From: DATJYV01 sp035499415
GTDB lineage: Bacteria; Bacteroidota; Ignavibacteria; UBA10030
Direction of reading: 5' to 3'
Length of the DNA stretch: 7,321 bases
NCBI GenBank assembly: GCA_035499415.1
Contig: DATJYV010000206.1
Coordinates: 1 to 7,321 of the forward strand
The notes under the pieces were generated by a model. That model searched no databases and was not told where the DNA came from. It saw only the letters and a list, made by a program, of their open reading frames with translations. Shown here piece after piece: positions 1 through 5,142 of the stretch; positions within the stretch are counted from its first letter, which is position 1, and each line of letters starts with the position of its first letter. Both the position numbers and the translations under genes were made by a program.

Positions 1-286
1 GGTGTAATTGTATCGGGTCATGTAGAAGCAAGCATAGAGTAGGCCCAACGAAGTCCAGTTGATGACCCGCTTCGTTCGAAAACCGGGAGGGAGAACAGGC
101 CGGTCCAATGAGGTTTGTTGCATGATGGAGTTTCTCGATTAGTCGGGAGGCGATGAGTGAGGGTCGTTCCGAAGATACGGGAGGGTGAGAACAATTCCAA
201 TGAAAGTTATTGTTAACACCCTTCCATCACATCCACGGATCGCCCCGTGAGGGAATCTCGGGGAAATTTGCGCGGATGAGGGTCGG
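1..286. other. Left-end stretch without a recognisable gene
   Basis: I see no convincing gene here. The plus strand is rich in GGGAGG/GAGGG purine runs. The minus strand has two overlapping short open frames (18-200 and 139-345) whose serine/proline/arginine-rich translations resemble no family I know and which lie mutually out of frame. The first 42 bases on the plus strand read GVIVSGHVEASIE followed by a stop, which could be the tail of a gene entering from the left but is too short to call. A 7-bp inverted repeat (gggtcat at 15-21, atgaccc at 62-68) and a weak hairpin (CCCCG 243-247, CGGGG 259-263) are the only structures noted. Confidence 0.5.
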
Positions 287-315
287 TTGATGTTCGGAGC
301 AATGGTTGATATATT
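287..315 (+). promoter_or_regulatory. Sigma-70-like promoter for tRNA-Val
   Basis: A -35 box TTGATG (287-292) is followed by a 17-bp spacer and a -10 box TATATT (310-315). Start of transcription is expected near 322, about 50 nt before the mature tRNA 5' end, leaving a purine-rich leader for RNase P to remove. Nearly the same layout (TTGATG, 17 bp, TATACT, then TGAGG) recurs upstream of etfB at 6614-6642, and that recurrence strengthens the call. No transcript data support it. Confidence 0.6.
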
Positions 316-370
316 GAGGGTGGAGAGAGGCAGAGAGAAAGGCATAGGTTGAGGTTAAGGTGGAGGGAAA

Positions 371-445
371 GGACGCTTAGCTCAGCTGGTTCAGAGCGCC
401 GCCCTTACAAGGCGGAGGTCGTAGGTTCGAACCCTACAGCGTCCA
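371..445 (+). tRNA. tRNA-Val (anticodon UAC)
   Basis: A complete 75-nt cloverleaf. The acceptor stem GGACGCT (371-377) pairs with AGCGTCC (438-444), with discriminator A at 445. The D stem is GCTC/GAGC (380-383/394-397). The anticodon stem CCGCC/GGCGG (399-403/411-415) closes the loop CTTACAA with anticodon TAC at 406-408, which reads GUA and other valine codons. The T stem GTAGG/CCTAC encloses the loop TTCGAAC (426-432). CCA is not encoded, since CG follows the discriminator, so a CCA-adding enzyme is needed. A promoter lies at 287-315. No stem plus T-run terminator is visible downstream; instead a TCAGC-type heptamer tract begins 8 nt after the gene. Confidence 0.97.
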
Positions 446-452
446 CGAACAA

Positions 453-487
453 AGCGGTCAGCACATAGCATTCAGCAATCAGCAGGA
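453..487 (+). repeat. Heptamer repeat tract, AGCAATC type (copy 1)
   Basis: Five consecutive 7-nt units (AGCGGTC, AGCACAT, AGCATTC, AGCAATC, AGCAGGA) begin 7 nt after the tRNA-Val discriminator base. The 12-mer TCAGCAATCAGC (472-483) recurs directly at 657-668 and inverted at 729-740. Function unknown. Confidence 0.75.
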
Positions 488-497
488 TGTCGAAGGT

Positions 498-513
498 ATC
501 CGGTCCGCCGGAT
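498..513. repeat. Small palindromic hairpin element
   Basis: ATCCGG (498-503) and CCGGAT (508-513) form a perfect 6-bp stem with a 4-nt loop. It lies between the intact tRNA and its broken copy and resembles the other short GC-rich palindromes in this spacer. No T-run follows, so it is not an obvious intrinsic terminator. Confidence 0.5.
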
Positions 514-552
514 CAAAGTCTCAAATGGCAGGCAGCTGGTTCAGAGCGCCGC

Positions 553-569
553 TCCCGACTTCGTCGGGA
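553..569. repeat. 17-nt perfect palindrome in the anticodon loop of the tRNA pseudogene
   Basis: TCCCGAC (553-559), triloop TTC, and GTCGGGA (563-569) form a perfect 7-bp stem. It stands where the native anticodon loop and two stem pairs would be. The retained outer stem CCG/CGG (549-551/570-572) stacks below it with a single bulged C. Likely a dispersed palindromic repeat, though only one copy lies in this window. Confidence 0.8.
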
Positions 570-585
570 CGGAGGTCGTAGGTTC

Positions 586-621
586 CCTGCCCGCCTTCTG
601 AGACCCTAAGAGGCAGGCGGG
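586..621. repeat. 36-nt imperfect palindrome in the T loop of the tRNA pseudogene
   Basis: Together with the flanking GGTTC/GAACC halves it forms a stem of 16 positions (581-596 with 611-626) containing one G-T wobble (588/619) and one C-A mismatch (592/615), closed by a 14-nt loop. Its left arm, read on the minus strand from 604 to 586, matches plus-strand 518-536 at 15 of 19 positions, sharing GTCTCA followed by GGC-GGCAG. Related sequence in inverse orientation therefore also marks the 5' breakpoint of the pseudogene. REP-like or MITE-like identity is inferred. Confidence 0.7.
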
Positions 622-644
622 GAACCCTACAGCGTCCACGAACG

Positions 645-679
645 AGCTATCAGCTTTCAGCAATCAGCGCTCAGAGGTT
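645..679 (+). repeat. Heptamer repeat tract, AGCAATC type (copy 2)
   Basis: Units AGCTATC, AGCTTTC, AGCAATC, AGCGCTC and a weaker AGAGGTT follow the tRNA pseudogene, as copy 1 follows the intact tRNA. The core TCAGCAATCAGC (657-668) can pair with its inverted copy at 729-740. Confidence 0.75.
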
Positions 680-714
680 TTCCATGTTACCCAAGACTCT
701 TCCTAATCTATCTT

Positions 715-756
715 TGTGACTGCTGACAGCTGATTGCTGACCGCTGACAGCTTATT
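715..756 (-). repeat. Heptamer repeat tract, GCTGACA type (inverted)
   Basis: Units TGTGACT, GCTGACA, GCTGATT, GCTGACC, GCTGACA and GCTTATT in steps of exactly 7 nt; this is the reverse complement family of the tracts at 453-487 and 645-679. The last unit contains TTA (752-754), which on the minus strand is the TAA stop of the asparaginase gene, so the repeat sets the 3' end of that gene. The 12-bp inverted match with 657-668 would let readthrough RNA from either side fold into a long hairpin between two convergent genes. No T-run makes it a standard terminator. Confidence 0.75.
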
Positions 757-1243
757 TTTCCCTCTCCCCAAACTCCCCCGTCTTCCTGTTCTTCCTGACA
801 TTATCCCAGGTAAATTTCCTTCCGTTCATCGCAATGTAAACGCCGTACGGCAATGACTGCGCGAACGCTATTGCGCTCCCGAGGTTGAAGAGCCCGTCCG
901 AGCTCCCGAACTTATACGGCACCATGGCTCCCGTCAGAACGACCGTTTTTCCCGTGAGCGACGTCCCCAGAACTCTCGCCGTGTCCTCCATCGTGTCCGT
1001 CCCGTGTGTGATGACGATCCGCTCTTCCCGTGACTTCCGACATTCTTCCAGAATCTTCTGACGATCCTGTTCCGTCATTTCCAGACTGTCGATCAACATC
1101 AATGTTTTGACGTCGACCGTTATCTTGCAACGCCCGAGCTTCAGCATCTCCTGCAGGTGCGTCTCCTTGAAGAACAGCTTCCCGTCCAGTTCGTTGTATT
1201 CCTTGTCGAACGTCCCTCCCGTCACAAAAATCTTTATCGTCAT
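752..1243 (-). CDS. Short-chain L-asparaginase (single N-terminal domain type)
   Basis: A 163-residue enzyme predicted to hydrolyse L-asparagine to aspartate and ammonia. Conserved asparaginase features are in order: TGGTF (8-12) with nucleophile Thr11, substrate-binding DSLEM (52-56), HGTDTMEDTA (80-89) with the second catalytic Thr82/Asp83, LTGAM (103-107) and SSDG (114-117), and NVRK (148-151), whose Lys151 aligns with the catalytic Lys162 of E. coli AsnB-type type II enzyme. The chain stops just after this lysine, so the C-terminal domain of ordinary ~330-residue asparaginases is missing. This matches the short-chain class known from Rhodospirillum rubrum (about 172 residues). The ATG is supported by AGGA 7 nt upstream and a promoter at 1288-1316. 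No signal peptide is seen, so it is probably cytoplasmic. It is divergent from the receiver/polymerase genes. Confidence 0.9.
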   Translation of the reverse strand: MTIKIFVTGGTFDKEYNELDGKLFFKETHLQEMLKLGRCKITVDVKTLMLIDSLEMTEQDRQKILEECRKSREERIVITHGTDTMEDTARVLGTSLTGKTVVLTGAMVPYKFGSSDGLFNLGSAIAFAQSLPYGVYIAMNGRKFTWDNVRKNRKTGEFGEREK

Positions 1244-1250
1244 CGGTCAG

Positions 1251-1254
1251 TCCT
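1251..1254 (-). promoter_or_regulatory. Shine-Dalgarno of the asparaginase gene
   Basis: On the minus strand AGGA lies 7 nt before the ATG (1243-1241), the expected spacing, and fixes the start immediately before the conserved TIKIFVTGGTF N-terminus. Confidence 0.7.
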
Positions 1255-1287
1255 GTTTTGAAGATTCACGTGCATTCTTGTTCATGC

Positions 1288-1316
1288 AATGTACGGTTTG
1301 AGATTCTCCTTTCCAA
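1288..1316 (-). promoter_or_regulatory. Putative sigma-70 promoter of the asparaginase gene
   Basis: Read on the minus strand: TTGGAA (1316-1311), a 17-bp spacer, then TACATT (1293-1288). This predicts a start near 1281 and a leader of roughly 40 nt that contains the AGGA ribosome site. The same -10 hexamer TACATT with a 17-bp spacer appears upstream of the ACT gene. Confidence 0.5.
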
Positions 1317-1360
1317 CGAGGGGCGTTCATCCCGCCGGGTGATTCAGCACACAGTCCGCC

Positions 1361-1383
1361 CGAAAGGAGACTCCGCCCTTTCG
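1361..1383. other. Inverted repeat upstream of the receiver gene
   Basis: CGAAAGG (1361-1367) and CCTTTCG (1377-1383) form a 7-bp stem around 9 nt; a nested GGAG-A-CTCC (1366-1374) overlaps it. A T-rich stretch follows (1391-1400). It lies in the divergent spacer 77 nt before the receiver gene start, so it might be an operator, attenuator or just another small palindromic repeat. No convincing plus-strand promoter was found nearby. Confidence 0.35.
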
Positions 1384-1439
1384 CTTCGTATTTGTTTTCT
1401 CTACCTTACGGAACCACAAACCAAAGGATGTACCCTGCG

Positions 1440-2219
1440 ATGGTCACCCGCGATCTTTCCCTCCTGTTCATCGATGACGACCTTGATTTTACCCGCATGG
1501 TGGGGGATTTTGTCGGGAAACAATACGGCCATCGGGCAAAGCTCATCCCGTCGGTCGAGCTCGCACAGAAGGAGCTTGCAAGGACTTCATACGACATCAT
1601 CTTTCTCGACTACAAGCTTCCGGGGGCGACGGGAATCGAGTTCCTCAAATGGGCGGAGGAAAAAAAACTGGAGACGCCCGTGATCATGCTGACGGGAAAG
1701 GGGGCGGAAGATATCGCCGTCGGTGCCATGAAGCTGGGGGCCTACGACTACGTGAGCAAGGTCGACCTGTCGCTCGACTACATCCCGCACCTCATCAACA
1801 ACACGTACGAACGATTTGTCCTTCGCAAGGCGCAGCAGGAACTCGAAGCGGAGCGGGTCCAGCGCGAGCGGCGCGAAGCGTCGGCGGAAACCTACAACGC
1901 GACGGTCCGCGGACTCGCTCACGGCATCAATAACGAGCTGACGAGCATTCTCCTGCGCGTGCAGTCGCAGCAGCGCAAGATGGCGAAACAACCGGGGCCG
2001 GTCGACCCGGCGGTCCTGGCGCCGGTCCTCAACGATGTCGAGAACAGCGCGCGTGTCATCGAAGCGGTCGTCGCCTCGCTCGTCGGACTCAGCGCGATCA
2101 TCACCAAGAAAGCCGGCGACCCGAAGAGTCCCGTCGACATCCGCAAGGAGCTCGAAGAGGCGATTCACCAGATCGACCTGAACAGAATCAAGCAAAACGT
2201 CGAGAAAGGGAAGAAATAG
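1440..2219 (+). CDS. Response-regulator receiver protein with kinase-like H-box segment, no ATPase domain
   Basis: 259 residues from ATG 1440 (AAAGGA lies 11 nt upstream). In-frame TTG 1392 and ATG 1428 are alternatives, but the domain starts right after 1440. Residues 5-120 form a complete receiver domain: Asp12/Asp13 acidic pair, phosphoacceptor Asp57 in FLDYKLPG, Thr85 in MLTGKG and Lys107. A charged helix rich in E, R and Q (about 124-150) leads to AHGINNELTSIL (160-171), which resembles the H-box of sensor kinases (usually HEINNPLT) with candidate phosphohistidine His161. The acidic residue normally after that His is Gly162, and there is no N/G-box ATPase domain before the end. It may therefore be a phosphotransfer or dimerising response regulator rather than a kinase. 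It has no DNA-binding domain. Its stop overlaps the GTG of the polymerase gene, so the two are almost surely co-translated. Confidence 0.85.
   Translation: MVTRDLSLLFIDDDLDFTRMVGDFVGKQYGHRAKLIPSVELAQKELARTSYDIIFLDYKLPGATGIEFLKWAEEKKLETPVIMLTGKGAEDIAVGAMKLGAYDYVSKVDLSLDYIPHLINNTYERFVLRKAQQELEAERVQRERREASAETYNATVRGLAHGINNELTSILLRVQSQQRKMAKQPGPVDPAVLAPVLNDVENSARVIEAVVASLVGLSAIITKKAGDPKSPVDIRKELEEAIHQIDLNRIKQNVEKGKK
2205..2210 (+). promoter_or_regulatory. Shine-Dalgarno of the polymerase gene inside the receiver gene
   Basis: AAAGGG lies 8 nt before the GTG start at 2219. It supports a non-ATG start that shares one base with the TAG stop of the upstream gene, giving translational coupling. Confidence 0.65.
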
Positions 2220-4525
2220 TGCCGTCGTTGGCCGTTGAGGGCTGGCTCTTCGATGTCTATCCCTCGAAGCAGGGAATGACGATCTGGCTGATCGACCGCG
2301 ACGGCCGGAAGCATCGGTGTCATCGCGAGTTCGAGCCGGCGTTTTATCTTCAGCTCGACGAGCGCGACGCGAAGCGGGCGCACAACCTCGCCGGCCGCTC
2401 TCCGTCGCCCGTCTCCTTCTCGCGCAAGGAGATGACCGAGATCTACTCGGGCGACCGGTGGAACGTCCTCCGGGTCGGCGTCCACGACGCGACGCGCCTC
2501 AGACAGACCGTCCGCTTCTACGAAGAATTTTTCCCGCACTTCGCTTTTTTTAATTCCGACCTGACCGCGGAGCAGCTTTTTCTGTACGACACGAACCTGT
2601 TCCCGCTCGGCCTCGGCACATACCGCATCGATGCCGACGGCCGGCTCGAATCGTGGGAGCTTCGCGATTCGACCGAGGCGACGGAATACGAGCTCCCGCC
2701 CCTGTCGATCCTGTGGCTCCGGAATGCCGACGATTTCGTCCCGCCGAAGTACCGAAAAAACCTTCAGCTGGAGCTCGCCTACGACGGCCGGACGTACGCG
2801 CTCGAGCAGCACGCGCCCCGCGAAGTCCTCGAAGCGCTCAACTGGCATCTCCATCGCTGCGACCCCGACATCATCGTGACCGAATACGGCGACGCGGTGC
2901 TTCTCCCGCAGCTCACCGCGCTCGCGGAGAAAGTCCAGGTGCCGCTCCTCCTGAACCGCGACGAGACGATGGGATACGTGAAGACGCGGGAATCGAGCTT
3001 CTTCCAGTACGGCAAGGTCGTCCACAAGGACGGCGCGTTTGCGCTCGCCGGGCGCTGGCACATCGACGGCGCCAATTCGTTCACGATGGGAGAATCGGAG
3101 CTCGACGGACTTTTCGAGATGGTGCGCATGACGCAGATGTGCGGCCAGCACCAGGCGCGGGCGAGCATCGGCACGTCGATGTCGTCGCTCCAGCTGTCGT
3201 GGGCATACCGTCACGACATCCTCATCCCTTCGAAGAAACGGGAGCCGGAGGAGTTCAAATCCGCCGCAACGCTCCTGATGGCCGACCGCGGCGGTCTCAT
3301 CTTCAACCCTCCCGTCGGCTACGAAGAAGAGGTCGCGGAGCTCGATTTCGTCTCGATGTATCCCACCATCATGGTGGAGAAAAACGTCTCGCCGGAGACC
3401 GTCAATTGCCGGTGCTGCAAAAATTCGGCCGTCCCGGAGTTGGGATACACGATATGCGAGAAGCGCGTGGGAATCATTCCTGCGACGCTTCGGGCCGTTG
3501 TCGCGAAGCGTTCGTACTACAAGAAAAAACGGAAGGAATACAAAGGCAGAGACGAGCGGCTGTACCGGATGTACGACCGCCGCCAGAATGCGCTCAAGTG
3601 GATGCTCGTGAGCTGCTTCGGCTACCTCGGCTACAAGAATGCCCGGTTCGGCCGGATCGAGGCGCACGAAGCGGTGAACGCGTTCTCGCGCGATGCGATT
3701 CTCCGGGCCAAGGCGATGGCGGAGGAGCGGGGATATCGTCTGCTGCACGCAATCATCGACTGCATGTGGCTGAAGAAACCGGGCGCGACGGAGCAGGACT
3801 ACGAAGAACTCTGCCGCACGATCCATCGCGAGATCGGCATCGACATCTCGCTCGAAGGGATTTACAACTGGATTCTCTTCCCTGCGTCCAAAATGGACCC
3901 GGTCATCGCCACGGCGAACCGGTATGTGGGATATTACACGAACGGGGAAATGAAGATGCGGGGGATCGAATCGCGGAGACACGACACGCCGGAGTTCATC
4001 AAGAAGATGCAGGGAGCGATGCTCGAGCGGATGTCCGGAGCCCGGTCGGTGAAGGATGTGGAACAGCTTGTGCCGGAGCTCCTCGAAATTGCGGACAGAC
4101 ACATCGCGCTCCTGAGAAGCGGCAAGGCGAACCCGATGGAGCTCGTCCTGCGGCGGTACATCACGCGCGAGCCGGGGGAGTACACGAACAACAACGTCAG
4201 CGCCGTCGTGGCGCGGCTCGTGGAGGGCATGGGCGTTCATCTTGCCGCGGGCGAATCGATCGAGTTCATCATCCTCGACCGGACCGGAAAGAAAAAACCG
4301 GAGAAGGCGAAGCCGCTCGCGCTCTATGCGTTCGAAGACGGATACGACGTCGAGCAGTACACGGAGTTTGCGTTCAAGGCCGTCGAGACGCTTCTTTCGC
4401 CTTTCGGATACACGGCAGAAGCGCTCTCCGCGCGGCTGTTCCCCGACGCAAAGCGGAAACGGCAGCGCAGCCGCGTGGAAATCGACGAAGAGCTCCCTCT
4501 CTTCACGCACGACCCGGCGCTGTGA
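2219..4525 (+). CDS. Family-B DNA polymerase with degenerate exonuclease domain
   Basis: 768 residues, full length. Motif A is ELDFVSMYPTIM (374-385) with metal-binding Asp376. Motif B is RQNALKWMLVSCFGYLGY (455-472) with Lys460, the usual N-S-x-Y-G reading V-S-C-F-G. Motif C is AIIDCMW (511-517), keeping only the second aspartate (Asp514) of the usual D-T-D. Palm/thumb blocks follow: RGIESRRHDTPEF (581-593), TNNNVSAVVARL (656-667) and a C-terminal YDVEQY block (709-714). Cysteines 397, 399, 400 and 413 could bind a metal just after motif A. In the exonuclease region (about 160-330) the ExoI D-x-E is replaced by LWLR near 165-168, the ExoII segment reads VTEYGDAVLLPQL (220-232) with Leu at the expected Asp, and no ExoIII Y-x3-D is visible, so proofreading is probably lost. 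This recalls the divergent archaeal PolB2 class; assignment uncertain. A repair or translesion role is inferred. GTG start, coupled to the receiver gene. Confidence 0.93.
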   Translation: MPSLAVEGWLFDVYPSKQGMTIWLIDRDGRKHRCHREFEPAFYLQLDERDAKRAHNLAGRSPSPVSFSRKEMTEIYSGDRWNVLRVGVHDATRLRQTVRFYEEFFPHFAFFNSDLTAEQLFLYDTNLFPLGLGTYRIDADGRLESWELRDSTEATEYELPPLSILWLRNADDFVPPKYRKNLQLELAYDGRTYALEQHAPREVLEALNWHLHRCDPDIIVTEYGDAVLLPQLTALAEKVQVPLLLNRDETMGYVKTRESSFFQYGKVVHKDGAFALAGRWHIDGANSFTMGESELDGLFEMVRMTQMCGQHQARASIGTSMSSLQLSWAYRHDILIPSKKREPEEFKSAATLLMADRGGLIFNPPVGYEEEVAELDFVSMYPTIMVEKNVSPETVNCRCCKNSAVPELGYTICEKRVGIIPATLRAVVAKRSYYKKKRKEYKGRDERLYRMYDRRQNALKWMLVSCFGYLGYKNARFGRIEAHEAVNAFSRDAILRAKAMAEERGYRLLHAIIDCMWLKKPGATEQDYEELCRTIHREIGIDISLEGIYNWILFPASKMDPVIATANRYVGYYTNGEMKMRGIESRRHDTPEFIKKMQGAMLERMSGARSVKDVEQLVPELLEIADRHIALLRSGKANPMELVLRRYITREPGEYTNNNVSAVVARLVEGMGVHLAAGESIEFIILDRTGKKKPEKAKPLALYAFEDGYDVEQYTEFAFKAVETLLSPFGYTAEALSARLFPDAKRKRQRSRVEIDEELPLFTHDPAL

Positions 4526-4535
4526 CGTGACGCGC

Positions 4536-4564
4536 TTGAACGAAGAGGGGAGATGTGGTACATT
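4536..4564 (+). promoter_or_regulatory. Putative sigma-70 promoter for the ACT gene
   Basis: TTGAAC (4536-4541), 17-bp spacer, TACATT (4559-4564), in the 89-bp gap between the polymerase stop and the ACT-protein start. Start of transcription would fall near 4571. It suggests that the metabolic genes form a separate unit from the receiver/polymerase pair. Confidence 0.4.
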
Positions 4565-4614
4565 CTTCCGCGTCGCACGCTCCTCTCGCCGACGCTTCCC
4601 ATAAGACAGTCCGC

Positions 4615-5004
4615 ATGAAGAAACTGAAACTCCATTTGCTCGAAGAGCGATTCACCATCAGCAAGCTTCCTGCGTTTGCCGAGCTTCCGCAGATTGTTGC
4701 CAAGGGAGAACTCTGTTTCTCGATGCGGACCGAGAACGAGCTCACGCTCATCACGCCCGACTTCATGGCGCCGACGAACGTCCAGGCGGAGTCGGGATGG
4801 CGCTGCATCCGCATCGACGGCGAACTTCCATTTCAGGCCACCGGCGTCCTCGAATCCCTCACCCAGCCGCTTGCCGAAGCGGATATACCGATTTTCGCCG
4901 TATCGACGTTCAGCACCGACTACGTGTTCATCCTCGAAGAAACTCTTATCGCAGCAGTCCAGGCCCTGCAGAAAGTCGGCCACCAGTTCATCCACAAAGA
5001 ATAG
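4615..5004 (+). CDS. ACT-domain protein (CASTOR/ACT_7-like)
   Basis: 129 residues from ATG 4615; the frame is open from 4555, but the extra 20 residues are unlike the family. The chain resembles small bacterial proteins with tandem ACT-like folds of the CASTOR type: an N-terminal beta-rich half (FTISKLP, then CFSMRTENELTLI at 34-46), WRCIRIDGEL (62-71), and a C-terminal ACT unit with helix LTQPLAEADIPIF and the characteristic STFSTDYV block (97-104), followed by a closing helix. Such domains bind amino acids and act as sensors or regulators; the ligand and partner here are unknown. It lies 134 bp upstream of a threonine dehydratase gene that lacks its own ACT domain, so it could be a regulator in trans, but this is only inferred. 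No strong Shine-Dalgarno is visible. Confidence 0.8.
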   Translation: MKKLKLHLLEERFTISKLPAFAELPQIVAKGELCFSMRTENELTLITPDFMAPTNVQAESGWRCIRIDGELPFQATGVLESLTQPLAEADIPIFAVSTFSTDYVFILEETLIAAVQALQKVGHQFIHKE

Positions 5005-5072
5005 CTATCGTTGGCGCCGGCCTCCCGCGCATTCCTGAGAGTCCGGTAGAATCCGCGCATTCTTTCATTTCA

Positions 5073-5142
5073 CTCACCATTCACCATTCACGATTCACCA
5101 TTCACCATTCACCATTTACTATTTACTATCCACTATTCATGG
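5073..5142 (+). repeat. Heptamer repeat tract, TTCACCA type, reaching the dehydratase start codon
   Basis: Ten units in exact 7-nt steps: CTCACCA, TTCACCA, TTCACGA, TTCACCA three times, TTTACTA twice, TCCACTA and TTCATGG. The final unit contains the ATG (5139-5141) of the threonine dehydratase gene. The tract fills the whole ribosome-binding region and has no purine-rich Shine-Dalgarno. Drift from TTCACCA to TTTACTA along the tract suggests stepwise duplication. Confidence 0.9.

Larger units (their letters stand above)
533..643 (+). pseudogene. tRNA-Val pseudogene interrupted by two hairpin inserts
   Basis: Three blocks match the intact tRNA-Val at 371-445 and its 3' flank without a substitution: 533-552 matches 383-402, 570-585 matches 413-428, and 622-643 matches 429-450, 58 identical bases in all. 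The 5' acceptor strand and 5' half of the D stem are absent. Native bases 403-412, including the anticodon, are replaced by a 17-nt palindrome (553-569). A 36-nt stem-forming segment (586-621) splits the T loop exactly at the centre of the palindrome GGTTC/GAACC. The 3' acceptor strand and five flanking bases (CGAAC) were copied too, so the source was DNA rather than a mature tRNA. It cannot make a working tRNA. The perfect identity points to a recent event or an assembly artefact. Confidence 0.85.

Noticed and set aside
18..345. Two short minus-strand frames upstream of tRNA-Val
   Set aside because: Overlapping, out of frame with each other, Ser/Pro/Arg-rich, no family resemblance and no clear ribosome site.
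533..643. A tRNA gene containing introns in the anticodon and T loops
   Set aside because: The 5' acceptor strand and half the D stem are missing and the anticodon bases are replaced rather than interrupted, so no splicing could restore a tRNA.
453..756. CRISPR array
   Set aside because: The repeats are 7-nt tandem units and scattered palindromes, not 25-40 nt identical repeats with unique spacers, and no cas genes are present.
2165..4510. A 781-codon open frame on the minus strand opposite the polymerase gene
   Set aside because: Its translation is Arg/Val/Asp/His-rich low-complexity shadow sequence without any known motif, while the plus strand encodes a full family-B polymerase. Long antisense frames are common opposite GC-rich genes.
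2653..4530. A 625-codon plus-strand frame overlapping the polymerase gene
   Set aside because: Arg/Ala/Gly/Pro-rich shadow of the polymerase reading frame, with no domain signature.
5047..5052. TAGAAT as a -10 box for the dehydratase gene
   Set aside because: No -35-like hexamer lies 16-19 bp upstream, so support is too weak for a promoter call.
4797..5138. N-terminal extension of the threonine dehydratase through the repeat tract
   Set aside because: The frame is open, but it overlaps the ACT gene and encodes repeat-derived residues. Family N-termini align with ATG 5139.
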